A stretch of 64,000 nt of DNA. Source: Heracleum sosnowskyi. Taxonomy: Eukaryota > Streptophyta > Magnoliopsida > Apiales > Apiaceae. A model generated the notes under the pieces. That model did no database searches and was not told the origin of the DNA. It was given only the letters and a program-made list of their open reading frames with translations. Positions 36,665 to 47,090 of this stretch are shown one piece after another. The DNA is taken from the NCBI GenBank assembly GCA_030848705.1, contig CM061236.1:65305481-65369480 (forward strand). The letters run 5' to 3'. Both the position numbers and the translations under genes were made by a program. Every line of letters begins with the position of its first letter. Position 1 is the stretch's first letter.

Positions 36665-39114
36665 GTTTCCTTGGGTCCTGTTTTGTTAGCCTTTGTTTTT
36701 CCTTTAATATCATTTTTCACCTTGGGCTCAGATTGATTTAAATCAATCTTTACCCTTGGTGTTGATTTCTGAGAGTTGCTCACATTTTCATTCATAGCAT
36801 GCATAGTTGGTGGAACAAACATGTTATTCACATTCCATGGCATTTGTGGCACATTAAACATATTCATGTATGGATTAGGCACAAACGACATGCTAGCATA
36901 TGGATTCTGAAATTGTGCATATGGAGCAAACATGTTAGGCATAACAGGCATTGTAGGCATAGAACTGTTCATTGCAGGCTTGGGAATTTTCACATTAGTA
37001 GACTTCTTAACAGATTTGCAGTTAGTAGATAAATGACTAACACTTCCACAATTGACACATGTCTTTCTAGGAGCATATTTATCAGGTGTGTAATTGTTGT
37101 ACTTGTTAATCCCTACTTTGCCATTCCTGTTATTCTTTTTATTTCCCTTAGTCTCAACATGAACTTTCTCTAACTTTTCCTTCAATTGCTTGTTAGACAA
37201 GTGACCTACATTAGCTCTCTCAACAGGCTTCTCAACTTTCTTTGAATTACTAGACTCACCTTGAACAAAGTTCTTGGTGACAGGACCATACTTGTTATTA
37301 AGTCTAGTGAGTTTATCTTTTCTTTTCTCTGTCAACGAAACAGCCTGATCGGTTGATGGTTCATCTGTCAACGAAACATTGCATTCCGTTGACATATCAA
37401 CCTTCAACAAATGATCATTGTTGTTTGTTGACTCTGTTTCTGATTCTAAGGTTTCACCAACATACCCTAGCTTCTCTTTGTTCTTTTTCCATGATTGCTC
37501 ACAGAAAGATTCCATACCTTGAACATTAATGATGTTGGTAGCAACATTCCTGGCATCTTTCCATTTTGCAATCACACTTTGTTCTATCTCAAGTCGTGTT
37601 TTAAGAATTTCTTCCCTTTGTAACATGTTCTCAAGTTCCTTCTTAGCATCCCTACTAACACATCTCATTTTCTCAAATTCAATGAGCTGTGCTTCTAACA
37701 TTGCATTCCTATCACTTAAGAGCAAATTAGTCTCTTTTATTCTTGAATTCTCTTTGGTAAGTGATTTAAGAGTAACACGCAAATTATATAGTACAGTAGA
37801 CATTTCATTTACTGCACTATCGCATTCCTCTTTAGAAAGCTCAGAAAGATTAGTAATTGTTACCTGGTTGCTTGAGGAGCTTGCTTCCTGCTCATGATTG
37901 TTAGCCATAAGAGCCAAGTTGACATACTCAACATCATCATCAGAATCTTCACCATTACCAGCCCAATCATACTCCTGAGACATGAAAGCCTTTTCTTTTT
38001 GCTTGAGAAGTTCAAAGTATTTCTTTTTATAATCAACAGGCTCAAATTTCCTGTTGCCCTTCTCAACCTTGGGCTTTCTGCAGTCTCCAGCAAAGTGGCC
38101 AAGCATTCCACAATTGAAACATTTAGACTTAGACTTTTCAATCCAGTTAGTTTTGCTGGGTTGAAAGTCTCTTCTTGGTGGCCTTGCTTCTGAGTTTCTC
38201 TTAAACTTGAACTTAGAGAATTTTCTTGACAGAAAAGCAATGTGTTCATCAATCTCATCTAAGTCATCCAAGTTGGCTGGTTCTGATTCTTCTTCTTCTG
38301 TCATCTTGCCTTTACCCTTGCTAACATCACTCCTACAACTAGCTCGACTAGTTGTAGCCTTTGCAGCTTCTTCATTGTCATCTTCCAGTTGGTTCACAGA
38401 TGCACTCAATGCAATAGATCCACCCTTCTTTTGTACCTTTTCAATTTCTTCATCTTGCTCCATTTCCAACTCATATGTTTTCAAGGTTCCATAAAGCCTT
38501 TCAAGAGTGTAGTCTTTGTACTCTTGAGTGTTTCTGAGAGAAACAGTCATAGGCTTCCATTCTTTTGGAAGAGCTCTAAGAAATTTAAGGTTTGAATCCT
38601 TGGTTTGATAGATCCTCCCATACAACTTTAATCCATTCAAAAGCTTTTGAAACCTACTAAACGTGTCATTTAGGGTTTCACCAGCTTTAAAATGAAAATG
38701 CTCATATTGTTGTATAAGGAGCTGCATTTTGTTTTCCCTAACTTGCTCAGTTCCTTCACAGAGAGTTCTAACAGTGTCCCATACTTCTTTGGAAGATGTA
38801 CAGTTTATGACATTGTCAAACATCTCTTGCTCCAAACCATTAAACAGAATGTTCATGGTTCTTTTATCTTTATGGACTTCTACAACATCTTCAATAGTCC
38901 ATTCTGAGACAAGTTTTGGAATTTCCACATCAGGAGCATCATCTGGCACTCCAACTCTAGATGCAAACTTCATGGGAACGTGTGGACCTTTCTCAATGCA
39001 GTCAACATACCTCTCATCCATAGACATGAGATGTAAATGCATCTTTACTTTCCAGTGAAAGTAATTGTCCTTATCAAGAACTGGTATCTTTACTCCTGCA
39101 TCCTTCTTCACCAT
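36643..39114 (-). CDS. gag: SIRE-A Gag
   Basis: The ATG at 39114 (MVKKDAG) lies about 50 nt downstream of the PBS. The frame is open for 823 codons to a TGA at 36643-36645. The N-terminal half is a copia-type capsid region (LDKDNYFHWKVKMHLHL; YEHFHFKAGETLNDTFSRFQKLLNGLK). There is a CCHC knuckle CFNCGMLGHFAGDC (about 38090-38130) and a second CVNCGSVSHLSTNC (about 37025-37065). Between them is a Lys/Glu-rich stretch likely to be a coiled coil. The C-terminal part is Met/Asn/Pro-rich. Gag would build the cytoplasmic particle and bind RNA. Two CCHC motifs and a long spacer are seen in SIRE-like Gag. CGTTGAY motifs lie at 37331, 37366 and 37386. This is the only large uninterrupted frame in the window. 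Confidence 0.9.
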   Translation of the reverse strand: MVKKDAGVKIPVLDKDNYFHWKVKMHLHLMSMDERYVDCIEKGPHVPMKFASRVGVPDDAPDVEIPKLVSEWTIEDVVEVHKDKRTMNILFNGLEQEMFDNVINCTSSKEVWDTVRTLCEGTEQVRENKMQLLIQQYEHFHFKAGETLNDTFSRFQKLLNGLKLYGRIYQTKDSNLKFLRALPKEWKPMTVSLRNTQEYKDYTLERLYGTLKTYELEMEQDEEIEKVQKKGGSIALSASVNQLEDDNEEAAKATTSRASCRSDVSKGKGKMTEEEESEPANLDDLDEIDEHIAFLSRKFSKFKFKRNSEARPPRRDFQPSKTNWIEKSKSKCFNCGMLGHFAGDCRKPKVEKGNRKFEPVDYKKKYFELLKQKEKAFMSQEYDWAGNGEDSDDDVEYVNLALMANNHEQEASSSSNQVTITNLSELSKEECDSAVNEMSTVLYNLRVTLKSLTKENSRIKETNLLLSDRNAMLEAQLIEFEKMRCVSRDAKKELENMLQREEILKTRLEIEQSVIAKWKDARNVATNIINVQGMESFCEQSWKKNKEKLGYVGETLESETESTNNNDHLLKVDMSTECNVSLTDEPSTDQAVSLTEKRKDKLTRLNNKYGPVTKNFVQGESSNSKKVEKPVERANVGHLSNKQLKEKLEKVHVETKGNKKNNRNGKVGINKYNNYTPDKYAPRKTCVNCGSVSHLSTNCKSVKKSTNVKIPKPAMNSSMPTMPVMPNMFAPYAQFQNPYASMSFVPNPYMNMFNVPQMPWNVNNMFVPPTMHAMNENVSNSQKSTPRVKIDLNQSEPKVKNDIKGKTKANKTGPKETWVPKST

Positions 39115-39164
39115 GGTTACTGTTTTGGTCTTGATCTTTAAACTTCTTGTATGTTAGAAGCTTT

Positions 39165-39175
39165 CTCTGATACCA
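39165..39175 (-). other. SIRE-A primer binding site
   Basis: The minus strand reads TGGTATCAGAG two bases after the 5' LTR end, matching the 3' end of plant initiator Met tRNA. Confidence 0.9.
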
Positions 39176-39177
39176 AT

Positions 39178-40172
39178 TGTTAATCCCAAATGACCTAACA
39201 GAATTGTAGAAGGGGGGGGTTGAATACAATTCTTGATATTTCTTAAACTTAAAAACAACTTACAAATAAAAACTAAACTTAATATAAAAATCACAAGCAC
39301 ATAAATAATTTCAGTTGGATTGTTTGATGATCCAACTGAAGTGATTTTTATTGCGGAAATAATCTGTGATACAAAATGTACACAGCTGCTCAGTTACAAG
39401 AGTGTAGAGAAGTATGCTCTCAAAGATAGCTAATACAATCTATTTGTTTTTCTTCTCTTACTTCTATTTTAACTGCTACACTTGGTTATATACATTCCCA
39501 AGTTTACAATACTATTTTGGTTACACTAAAGTACACTAGTAATAACCATCAGTAGTTTGCTTTTCATTCCTTTTGTCCAATGGTCCTTGGAGATCCTTAC
39601 TTTTGTCTTCACGCTTATTATGATCACTCCCAAGAGCTTTATTGGAAATTGGAATGTTTCCTTATTTCCAGTAACCATTTAGATGGCTTCCAATGCACAG
39701 TACACTTCCATATCTCCTTTAGATCTGTTCAATAAACTGTCACTATCACTTAGTCAATTATTCAAAAAGTAATAGTGATTCGTTGATGGCATGGAGATGT
39801 GTTTCGTTGATAGCTTTATTCTTTATTCCGTTGATGGTGTATTCCTCGTTTCGTTGATAGAGTAATCTTCATTCCGTTGACAGACTAATCTTTATTCCGT
39901 TGACAAACTAATCTTCATTCCGTTGACAGACTAATCTTCATACCGTTGATAGAGTAATCTTCATACCGTTGACATGTCTTCACATAGTCAACATGACTTA
40001 GAAAAACCTATCTAATACATACAACAAATTGCATATCAAACTGTGAAGTATTGTACAGTGCAATTGTTACATCACTCATTTCGTTGATGAGCTTCCTGTC
40101 AACGAAACACTGCAAAGCATGCCATTTCGTTGACAGTTACAAAATGACTTAATACAAAATCTACTACGTGTT
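39178..40172 (-). repeat. SIRE-A 5' LTR, outer end truncated
   Basis: It matches the 3' LTR closely but stops at CTACTACGTGTT and joins host GTTAAAG at 40173. About 17 terminal bases (TTTATAATTATCATCA) and the TSD are gone. The junction lies at a shared GTT. Confidence 0.88.
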
Positions 40173-43100
40173 GTTAAAGTATATTGAGTGGAGATTATTA
40201 TGGATTTGTGATACTTATAATTTTTTTATTATTAATATTATTTATTAATTACGCGTTGATTTGTAAACTTGTTTTTGATAATAAGTAGCTAATAATTTGT
40301 TTTGTAGTAAATGAATTTTTAAACCCGTTTTGTATGTGGATAGTATATATATATTCGTTTTCTTTCATTAGTATATTCTGAATATCAGTTCGAATTGTTT
40401 AATGGAAGTGTGATATTCATAATTGCGTGTTGGTAGAAATTAGTTGAAGATTCGATTTGTTAGTATTAATTGAGATTAATTGATTGTATCGGTTGTGCAG
40501 GTGCTTGGAGTGTGTTAATTAGTAATGTGGTGCAGAGTTTATAAAGTATTTATAAATTTTAGTTGGTTTCGAATAAATTTAGATTGTTGGTTGTATATCG
40601 AAAATATGATGTATTTAAAGTTAGAATTAATCTTGAGTTGTATATTAGTGGTGATAGTGAATAGTATTGCGGATTACCGTGATCGTTTATACAGGTTATT
40701 ATTGTGGTGCTGTAATATGTGATCCGTCATATGATTGGGGACGCAGCATAGTACATGCAAAATTTCTGGCTAGTCCTGTTTACGAACGGGTCATGCCAAA
40801 ATTTCGTAAAATCTAAGTATTTATTTTATTAATTGTTTTAAAACCCTTAGAGTTAAAGAGTAATTGAAATTGATTATTTTTAATCAATTTTAGATAATAA
40901 TAAAATTAATTTAATTTACCAATTAAGTTAAGAGTTAATTGGTGAATTTTATTAATTGGTTATTATTTAATTTTGATTATTTATAAATCAAATTTGATTA
41001 TTATTTTCAAACTATTTTATTATTTTAGTATTTATTTATTCATTATCTGTTTGACTTGATTGATTTTAATTATCGAGTGATAATCAGATTTAAAGTATAA
41101 TGATTGTTTTTCGATCCATAGATTGTTATATTCAAATCTTTATAAAAGAAAGACCAAATATTTTCCAAAAAGAGTTTCAACTTATGGCGTGTTATGTGAC
41201 TTATGTATTTTGTTGTGGAGTCTTGAACGTATGATGATGACCTTGGGTTATGCTATTTGTTAACCGAGTTTATGAATGCTATGAAAGGTTGGTACTTAGA
41301 GTCGAGCTATTAATTGGTTTAATAATAGTCTCGGGAGTTAAATGTTTATTTTCTAATAATAAGCTTGGTATTGTATAGTGGCATTTGAACTGATAAGTGC
41401 TATGTGTTCAGATGATGTATTGAGTTGAGTATGTTATTTTATAATTGTGAGTTCAGATTAATTAAGTTAAGTTATGTAAATCTGTTAGTTTGTAAATTGA
41501 TTCTTGGCTGTTGATATTAGTTAAAACAGGCGGATTAGTATATAAATAAAGGAAGTGTTGCCGAATTTCCGGCAGAACTATTAAATGAACATTATTTGGT
41601 AAATGTAAATGATATGATATGCTAGTCTGAATGCATACATGAATAAAAGATGTTTATGTGTTAAGTGTGTAGCTATTAAATGTGTATAATTATAAGAGTT
41701 ATCGGTCCAAGCATGTGCTATGTGTTATCTGAAGTATATGAAATTATGTGAATTAGATGATGGACGTGCTATGTGATAAATGTTGTACGTGATTGCTTAT
41801 TTCTAAATGGAGCTACTGCAAGTTAATGCAGGATTATTTTCTTATATGTTTACTGCAAGTTAATGCAGGATTATTTTCTTATATGTTTACTGCAAGTCAA
41901 TGCAGAACTATTTCTTATATGTTTACTGCAAGTCGAGGCAGATTATTTGAGTATTAAATAAATTGTGAATTGTGTGTGGATGATTCGATTAGTACTTTTG
42001 GTATTTTGAAAGCAGGGCAATGTCCACTTTACGAATAGGTCATGCCCAATTTTCTGTAGAATATACATGTGCTTAAGTTTATAAACATTTATATTATGTA
42101 GAAGTATAGTGCGAAGGCTAAAGTATATCTTGTATTTAATTAGTGAATAGTTGGGCGGGCACGATCTCGATAGTGCAGACTCGTAGCAACCGCATACGCG
42201 CCGGAACCAAGAGTTATCAGAATAGAGGATTGTGATGACATAAGATAGAAGAGGAGGAGACTAATAGTACTTCGACTTTACGTAAGAGCTAAGGACCAAA
42301 GGCAAGTTTACTAACTTGTACTCTTTTGTTCAGAGTATCGTATCAAGATTCCTGTTTTCAATTCTTAAATTAATTACTGTTTCATAACCAGATTCTTTTA
42401 TTATCCTGAGATTGAGATAGCCTATTGTCCTTGATTTGACGAATTCTATTTCATTTCCTAACTTATACCTTGCAGCACCTTGTATTGTCAGATTTTACCT
42501 TGATTCCTTGTGATAGGAAATCTATTTCTTATGCATTTGTCTTAGTCTAATTCAGTTGATAAAGTTAATCAGACAGTTGAAAGTAATAGTTTGAATTATC
42601 GAGGTAGTCGATTGTTCCGACACCTAACTCCCAGTATTAAGTTTGAATTGGAAGTTTTTAATTAAAATGAAATGTTTTAAGGACTGCAGACGCCAGTCAG
42701 AATATGAATATTAGTATGTGGCCAATGTGGCCTTGGATCCAGTTCAGTATTTGGACATACCGGGGGTATGGTCCGGAGTTTTAGTGTGACTGATCATCCA
42801 CTATAACTCATTGTGTCACAGTAAAAATCCAATTCTAACTTACAGTTGATATTGATTATTATTGTTGTTCATTTTGGCAGTTAAATTGATTCTCTCATAT
42901 ATTGCCATTTTCTTGGCCAGCTGAGTTCATTTTTATACGTATCGCTATCATTGCATCATTACTTTATCTTGTGCAGTACTATATACTTGCTGAGCTTCTT
43001 TTGCTCACTCTTGCTTGTTTTACCTTTTAACCCTCCAGTGAAAAGGTAGATTGCCAGTATTTAATTGCATAACTATGGAGCGAGATGATTCAAGACGACG

Positions 43101-43457
43101 TTGGGAAGATGAGTTGATGCAGAGCATGTGGACCTAGTGTAAGGGTATTGTATAGAGTTGATTTCTAGTTAATATTATATTGTATAAATTTAGTTTTGCC
43201 TGGTATACTTCACATCAAAGTTATACCAGTGTTATAGATTTATGTAAAGAGGATTGTTGTATAAGTAAGTTAAAGTTTAATAAAGTTTGGATTCTTGTTT
43301 CTAGCACTATAGCCTAAAAGATTCTTGGTAGAGTTGGGGTCGTAGATGTTATATTTGTTTTGGTTTTATATTTAACATGTTGTTTTAAATTGAGATTTTA
43401 GCGTGACGACCAAATTCCCTGACCCCGGATTTGGGGGCGTCGCGGAGTTATAGTAAA

Positions 43458-43763
43458 CTAGAAACGAGAGTGTGTAGGAGTGTGTATAGTTATGTGAGGA
43501 ACATCAGAGCTCATGTAGAGTTCGTGTTGGGCTATTGGATATAGTACCAACGAGTAAGTTAAGATAGAGATACTCGTTTGAGATAGTTGAGCATAGTTGG
43601 GTTGAGTTGGATAGGAATCCTTGCGACTGTAGATGTAGGTGGTGGAATCTTCAGAGATTATTGTGGGACGACGATGACGTATGATATCGATAACTTTAGG
43701 ACGTGTATCAGAAGAACGTAGAATCGAATGACGAGCCATCAAAGGAGCTGATAAAGAAGACAT
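43458..43763 (-). CDS. hypothetical 101-aa protein, copy C
   Basis: The ATG is at 43763 and the stop at 43458. The product matches copy B in every residue from this ATG to the end. The TATA box on the minus strand is at 44081-44090. Two of three copies keep the full frame despite many substitutions elsewhere, but the array is young enough that this alone does not prove selection. No domain is recognised. Confidence 0.35.
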   Translation of the reverse strand: MSSLSAPLMARHSILRSSDTRPKVIDIIRHRRPTIISEDSTTYIYSRKDSYPTQPNYAQLSQTSISILTYSLVLYPIAQHELYMSSDVPHITIHTPTHSRF

Positions 43764-44080
43764 ACTTGAAGACCTTGGTAATATTTTCCCTCTTATTGAA
43801 TTATGTGACACTCTTTTAAGTTTCTAAAACCCTATCAAGTTTTGATATTCGAATTTCTAATTTTCTTTAATAGTGAATAACTCTATTATTGATAAATTAT
43901 CATTATCTCGTATTGTGCCAGTAATTTCTTTTCTGGTTATTTTTTTTCTCCGGAAGTAGTACCTTTGGAATCTGTTCAGTTGTAATCCAGGGGTATATCT
44001 GAAAATTTCTCATCAATTTGATTGTTAATTTGACTTTAGACTCTTTTTATAATTCTCTACTCTAGGTGAGACGAACAACC

Positions 44081-44090
44081 CTATTTATAG
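44081..44090 (-). promoter_or_regulatory. minus-strand TATA box, copy C
   Basis: CTATAAATAG on the minus strand at the same offset as in copies A and B. Confidence 0.45.
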
Positions 44091-44550
44091 GGGACACAAG
44101 GACTATCTGTCTGTGTGATAGAAGTTGGATGGGACGCCATCACTTGTGTGTTGTGCAACACAAGAAGGTTAATTACCTTTAGTAATGTCATAACTAAGAC
44201 ACGCAACATTGGTTCATTTGATCATATTGATCTCTCAGTGATTCTTTTATTTCAGAAATGTTATTTTAAAAATACGTAATTCGATAACCACAACTGTGGG
44301 ACACTCGTTATGATACGACATCTTTTCACTTCAAAATATCATGAATCTGATTATCTCAAATAATCTTGGAAGTATGCCAAGCAGATTGGAATTAGTTAAC
44401 TTTTGCGGTGGGATTACCAAGAGCCAAAGCGGATCAAGATGCGATTAGAATACTAGTAACGCGTAATGTGCAGTGGTACAGCCGGGTTTGCCCTATATAG
44501 AGGAGCTGGTAGAATACCAGACTAGAAAGAATGAGTATCAAAGCGACCAT

Positions 44551-45681
44551 TGTAGTAACCCTAATTTTCAGGGTTTATTAATATTATTATTTAAATATTT
44601 TATTGCTTTTCTCAAAGAGGAGGAATGAAATTATGTGTATATTTTATTTAAAATATTGTGAAAGCTGGTTATTTTATCTGGGAAATTAAGGTGCGAATTT
44701 CCTATTTATTTGAGTAATAAAAATAGTAATATTTATTTATTTTGAGTAAATTAAAAATTTGCTGCAATCTGTGATTAAATGTTTAAATAATATTATGTGG
44801 ATATGTGATGCGGCATTATGTGTTTAAAAGTATTTTTCGACGATTATTAGTAAACTTGAGCCTGGTAATTTTGTTTTAAGTGAATTAGTTTAAAATTCAT
44901 TTAATTATGAATTTTATGCGTTTAAATGATTTTAGAATAATTTGGGCATATAAATAATTTTATTAGTGAGATTTAATTATTTTAGAATCGTTTTGTTTTA
45001 AAAAAAATGATTTTTAAAGTACCGCATTAGTTCCCCTAAATTCAGCCAGTGGGCTAATTGTTGACCTTATCCTTACCTAATCTATTCCTAATCTATTCTA
45101 ACCACACAAACACACACACACCCGTATATTCACACACCCACAGCCACAAAAAAAAAGTACAGAAGATACAAAGCCCTCCCCAGTTTCAGTTCTTCATTCG
45201 GCCAAAAGAAAACAGAATTCTGTAAATAGCTCCCCCATTTCTGTCACCACCATTGCTGCCAGAACCTCTGTTGTATTTCTTTTTTTCCGTTCATTCCGTC
45301 GCCGCCGGTGGTTCTGTCAAAGCTTCCGCCGAGTTCTTGTTTTCCGGCGATTCCTGCCGTTCTTCAGTCGGTCGCCGCCTGTACCGCCTATGTCCAGTTA
45401 ATCCAACCACCCTTTTTGTCCGTTGTTTCTTCCGATCTCGATTTCAGTGGGTATAAATCGAACCTTAGGTAAACCTTTCGTTTTTTTCTTTCTATTTATA
45501 TGTATTTATCAAAGTCGTTTTTTTGTTGTTAGTTGCTAACTGATTTTTATGCAGAACTCGAGAATAAAAGATGTGCAGTGCAATTAATTTGTTTTATTTA
45601 TTTAGTTATGTGTTGTTCGTTATAAATTCATTTTTGATTAATATGTGCAATTATCATTTTTTTGTTGTTGTTGTTATTTAA
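44551..45681 (+). repeat. LARD-like LTR D, truncated
   Basis: It matches LTRs A-C from TGTAGTAACCC for about 1130 bp and ends abruptly in a TTG-repeat stretch at about 45681. It is preceded by ACCAT, the same five bases that precede LTR A. Confidence 0.82.
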
Positions 45682-46249
45682 CCTCTTTGAACTAGAAAAG
45701 AATTTGAATTTGTAGAGATGCATTATCCGAATTTATGAGAAAAAACATACAATTAAGACTCCTTCCAATACATTTGAAGTAGAATAACATGAATCTTTTA
45801 TGTTATTAATGATGTATGCATATATATTCAATTTTTTTGTTGTTAAGTCCGCCAATATTTAAGAAATTAATACTTTAATGATAATATAAATGTCCAAAGT
45901 TTGGAATCGTGGCTGGTATTTAAATTTTTATTTTACATATTATTAGTATTTTTAACATATATATTCATTATAATGGGCGTTGGCTTAAAAAGTATGACAT
46001 AAAATCAGTACAAATAATATTTAAATAGTTAATTTATTGTCCATGTATATTTAATTTATACAATATTGTATTCACTAATTTATATGACATACTAAATATT
46101 TTTGTTATCAATTTTTTGTAAACAATCTTTATTTGAAATATATATAAGGTTGCCGTGAAGCGCGACTTAGTCGAATAATCAATCTTCATCTTTATCTTTA
46201 GAAAATCCCATGGAGCTCTAGAATCGCTCGATTCATATTTATCTAATTT
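45682..46249. other. AT-rich sequence, nothing recognised
   Basis: No gene, no repeat match in the window, no structure of note. Confidence 0.4.
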
Positions 46250-46700
46250 TCTAGAGCTCCACAATATTAATTCAATAAAATTAGATTTCTTTATTTACAT
46301 TCGAATTTTAAGGGAAGATATTCCTTATTTACACTCGAATTGTTAGGAAAGACAATAAATATATAAAAGTCAATCATATTTAAAATTTAATTAAACAAAT
46401 ATTATCTTTTTACTCAACTAACTTAAATCCTATTTAAGTTTTAATTTATTTTTCTTGATTTTCACTATTTTAATTCGATTTGAATTTTTAGAGAAGACAA
46501 TAAATATATAAAAGTCAATCCTATTTAAAATTTATTTAAACAAAATTAAATTTATTTAAACAAAATTAACTTCTTTTCTCAACTAAATTAAATCCTATTC
46601 AAGTTTAATATATTTTTCTAGAGTTTCTCTATTTTATGCAATAAAATTAAATTATCTTACTTAGATTCGAATTTACAGGAAAGAAAATAAAATATATATA
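46211..46700. repeat. satellite-like AT-rich repeat, second locus
   Basis: About three diverged copies (near 46280, 46480 and 46665) share ATTCGAATTT..AGGAAAGA, AATAAATATATAAAAGTCAAT and TCTAGAG words with the locus at 6632-7000. GGAGCTCTAGA (46211) and TCTAGAGCTCC (46250) form an inverted pair at the left end. Confidence 0.6.
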
Positions 46701-46743
46701 AATCAATATTTTTTAGAATTTAATCTATATTTTAACGTTATAT

Positions 46744-46793
46744 TACAATCCTATTTATGATTTAATCTTTATTAAATCATAAATAGGATTGTA
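46744..46793. repeat. perfect 23-bp inverted repeat, 4-nt loop
   Basis: Arms 46744-46766 and 46771-46793 are exact complements around CTTT. The arm includes CCTATTTATGATTTAAT. The right arm is followed by a diverged direct copy of the left arm. Sequence 46794-47090 shows nothing else. Confidence 0.92.
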
Positions 46794-47090
46794 ATTCTAT
46801 TTATAATTTAATCTTTATATTATATTTTAAATTGCCTATAAAAGTACGGCATGCTGATTAGTTCTTCTCACGTCAAAAATTTGAGAATTTTATGGTAATT
46901 CATGTGCATTAATAAAATTGCATATTGATGAGAATTGTTTTTATATTTAAATTTATTTTCTTCTTTCTAACATCTTTAACTTGAGATTTTGCAGGTTATA
47001 TATGTGCATACTTAAAAACTATTGTTAATCTGTTTTTTCATTTGGGTAAAGAGAATCTATGTGGCATGGTAGAAAAATTCTCTACCTAAG

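Larger units (their letters stand above)
27100..40172 (-). mobile_element. SIRE-A: Ty1/copia SIRE-like element
   Basis: This 13.1 kb element reads right to left: 5' LTR (39178-40172), PBS for initiator Met tRNA, gag, protease-integrase-RT-RNase H, a motif-rich linker, env-like ORF3, polypurine tract and 3' LTR (27100-28118). Gag, integrase and RT signatures and the extra ORF3 place it in the SIRE/Maximus lineage. The outer end of its 5' LTR is missing about 17 bp together with one TSD copy. The gag frame is open, while pol and ORF3 have several stops. Confidence 0.92.
25682..43445 (+). repeat. LARD-like LTR C, split by SIRE-A
   Basis: The LTR runs 25682-27099 and resumes at 40173. It has an 83-bp segment at about 40633-40716 that LTRs A and B lack. 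Comparison with LTRs A and B gives the empty site for SIRE-A directly (GAGATTGTTGTTAAAG). Confidence 0.8.
43446..44550 (+). other. LARD-like internal segment C, 3' truncated
   Basis: This matches segments A and B up to GAGTATCAAAG (about 44543). It lacks their last 140 bp, including the polypurine-like tail. Instead CGACCAT leads into LTR D. Confidence 0.72.
13422..45681 (+). mobile_element. tandem array of LTR derivative with 4.6 kb LTRs
   Basis: The order is LTR A (13422 to about 18028), internal A, LTR B, internal B, LTR C, internal C, truncated LTR D. LTRs begin TGTAGTAACCC and end near a GGATTTGGGGGCGTCGC block, a layout known from Ty3/gypsy chromovirus (Tekay-like) LTRs. The sequence before LTRs B and C has a GAGGACGGAATC and AGGTGGGTAGAT polypurine-like tail, as in gypsy 3' ends. 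Internal segments are only about 1.2 kb and have no gag or pol, so this is a non-autonomous, LARD-like derivative. After removing nested insertions and one 83-bp difference, LTRs A, B and C are 4607-4609 bp. Confidence 0.75.

Noticed and set aside
37529..38907. Plus-strand open frames opposite SIRE-A gag
   Set aside because: They are shadow frames of the minus-strand gag, with no upstream signals or domains.
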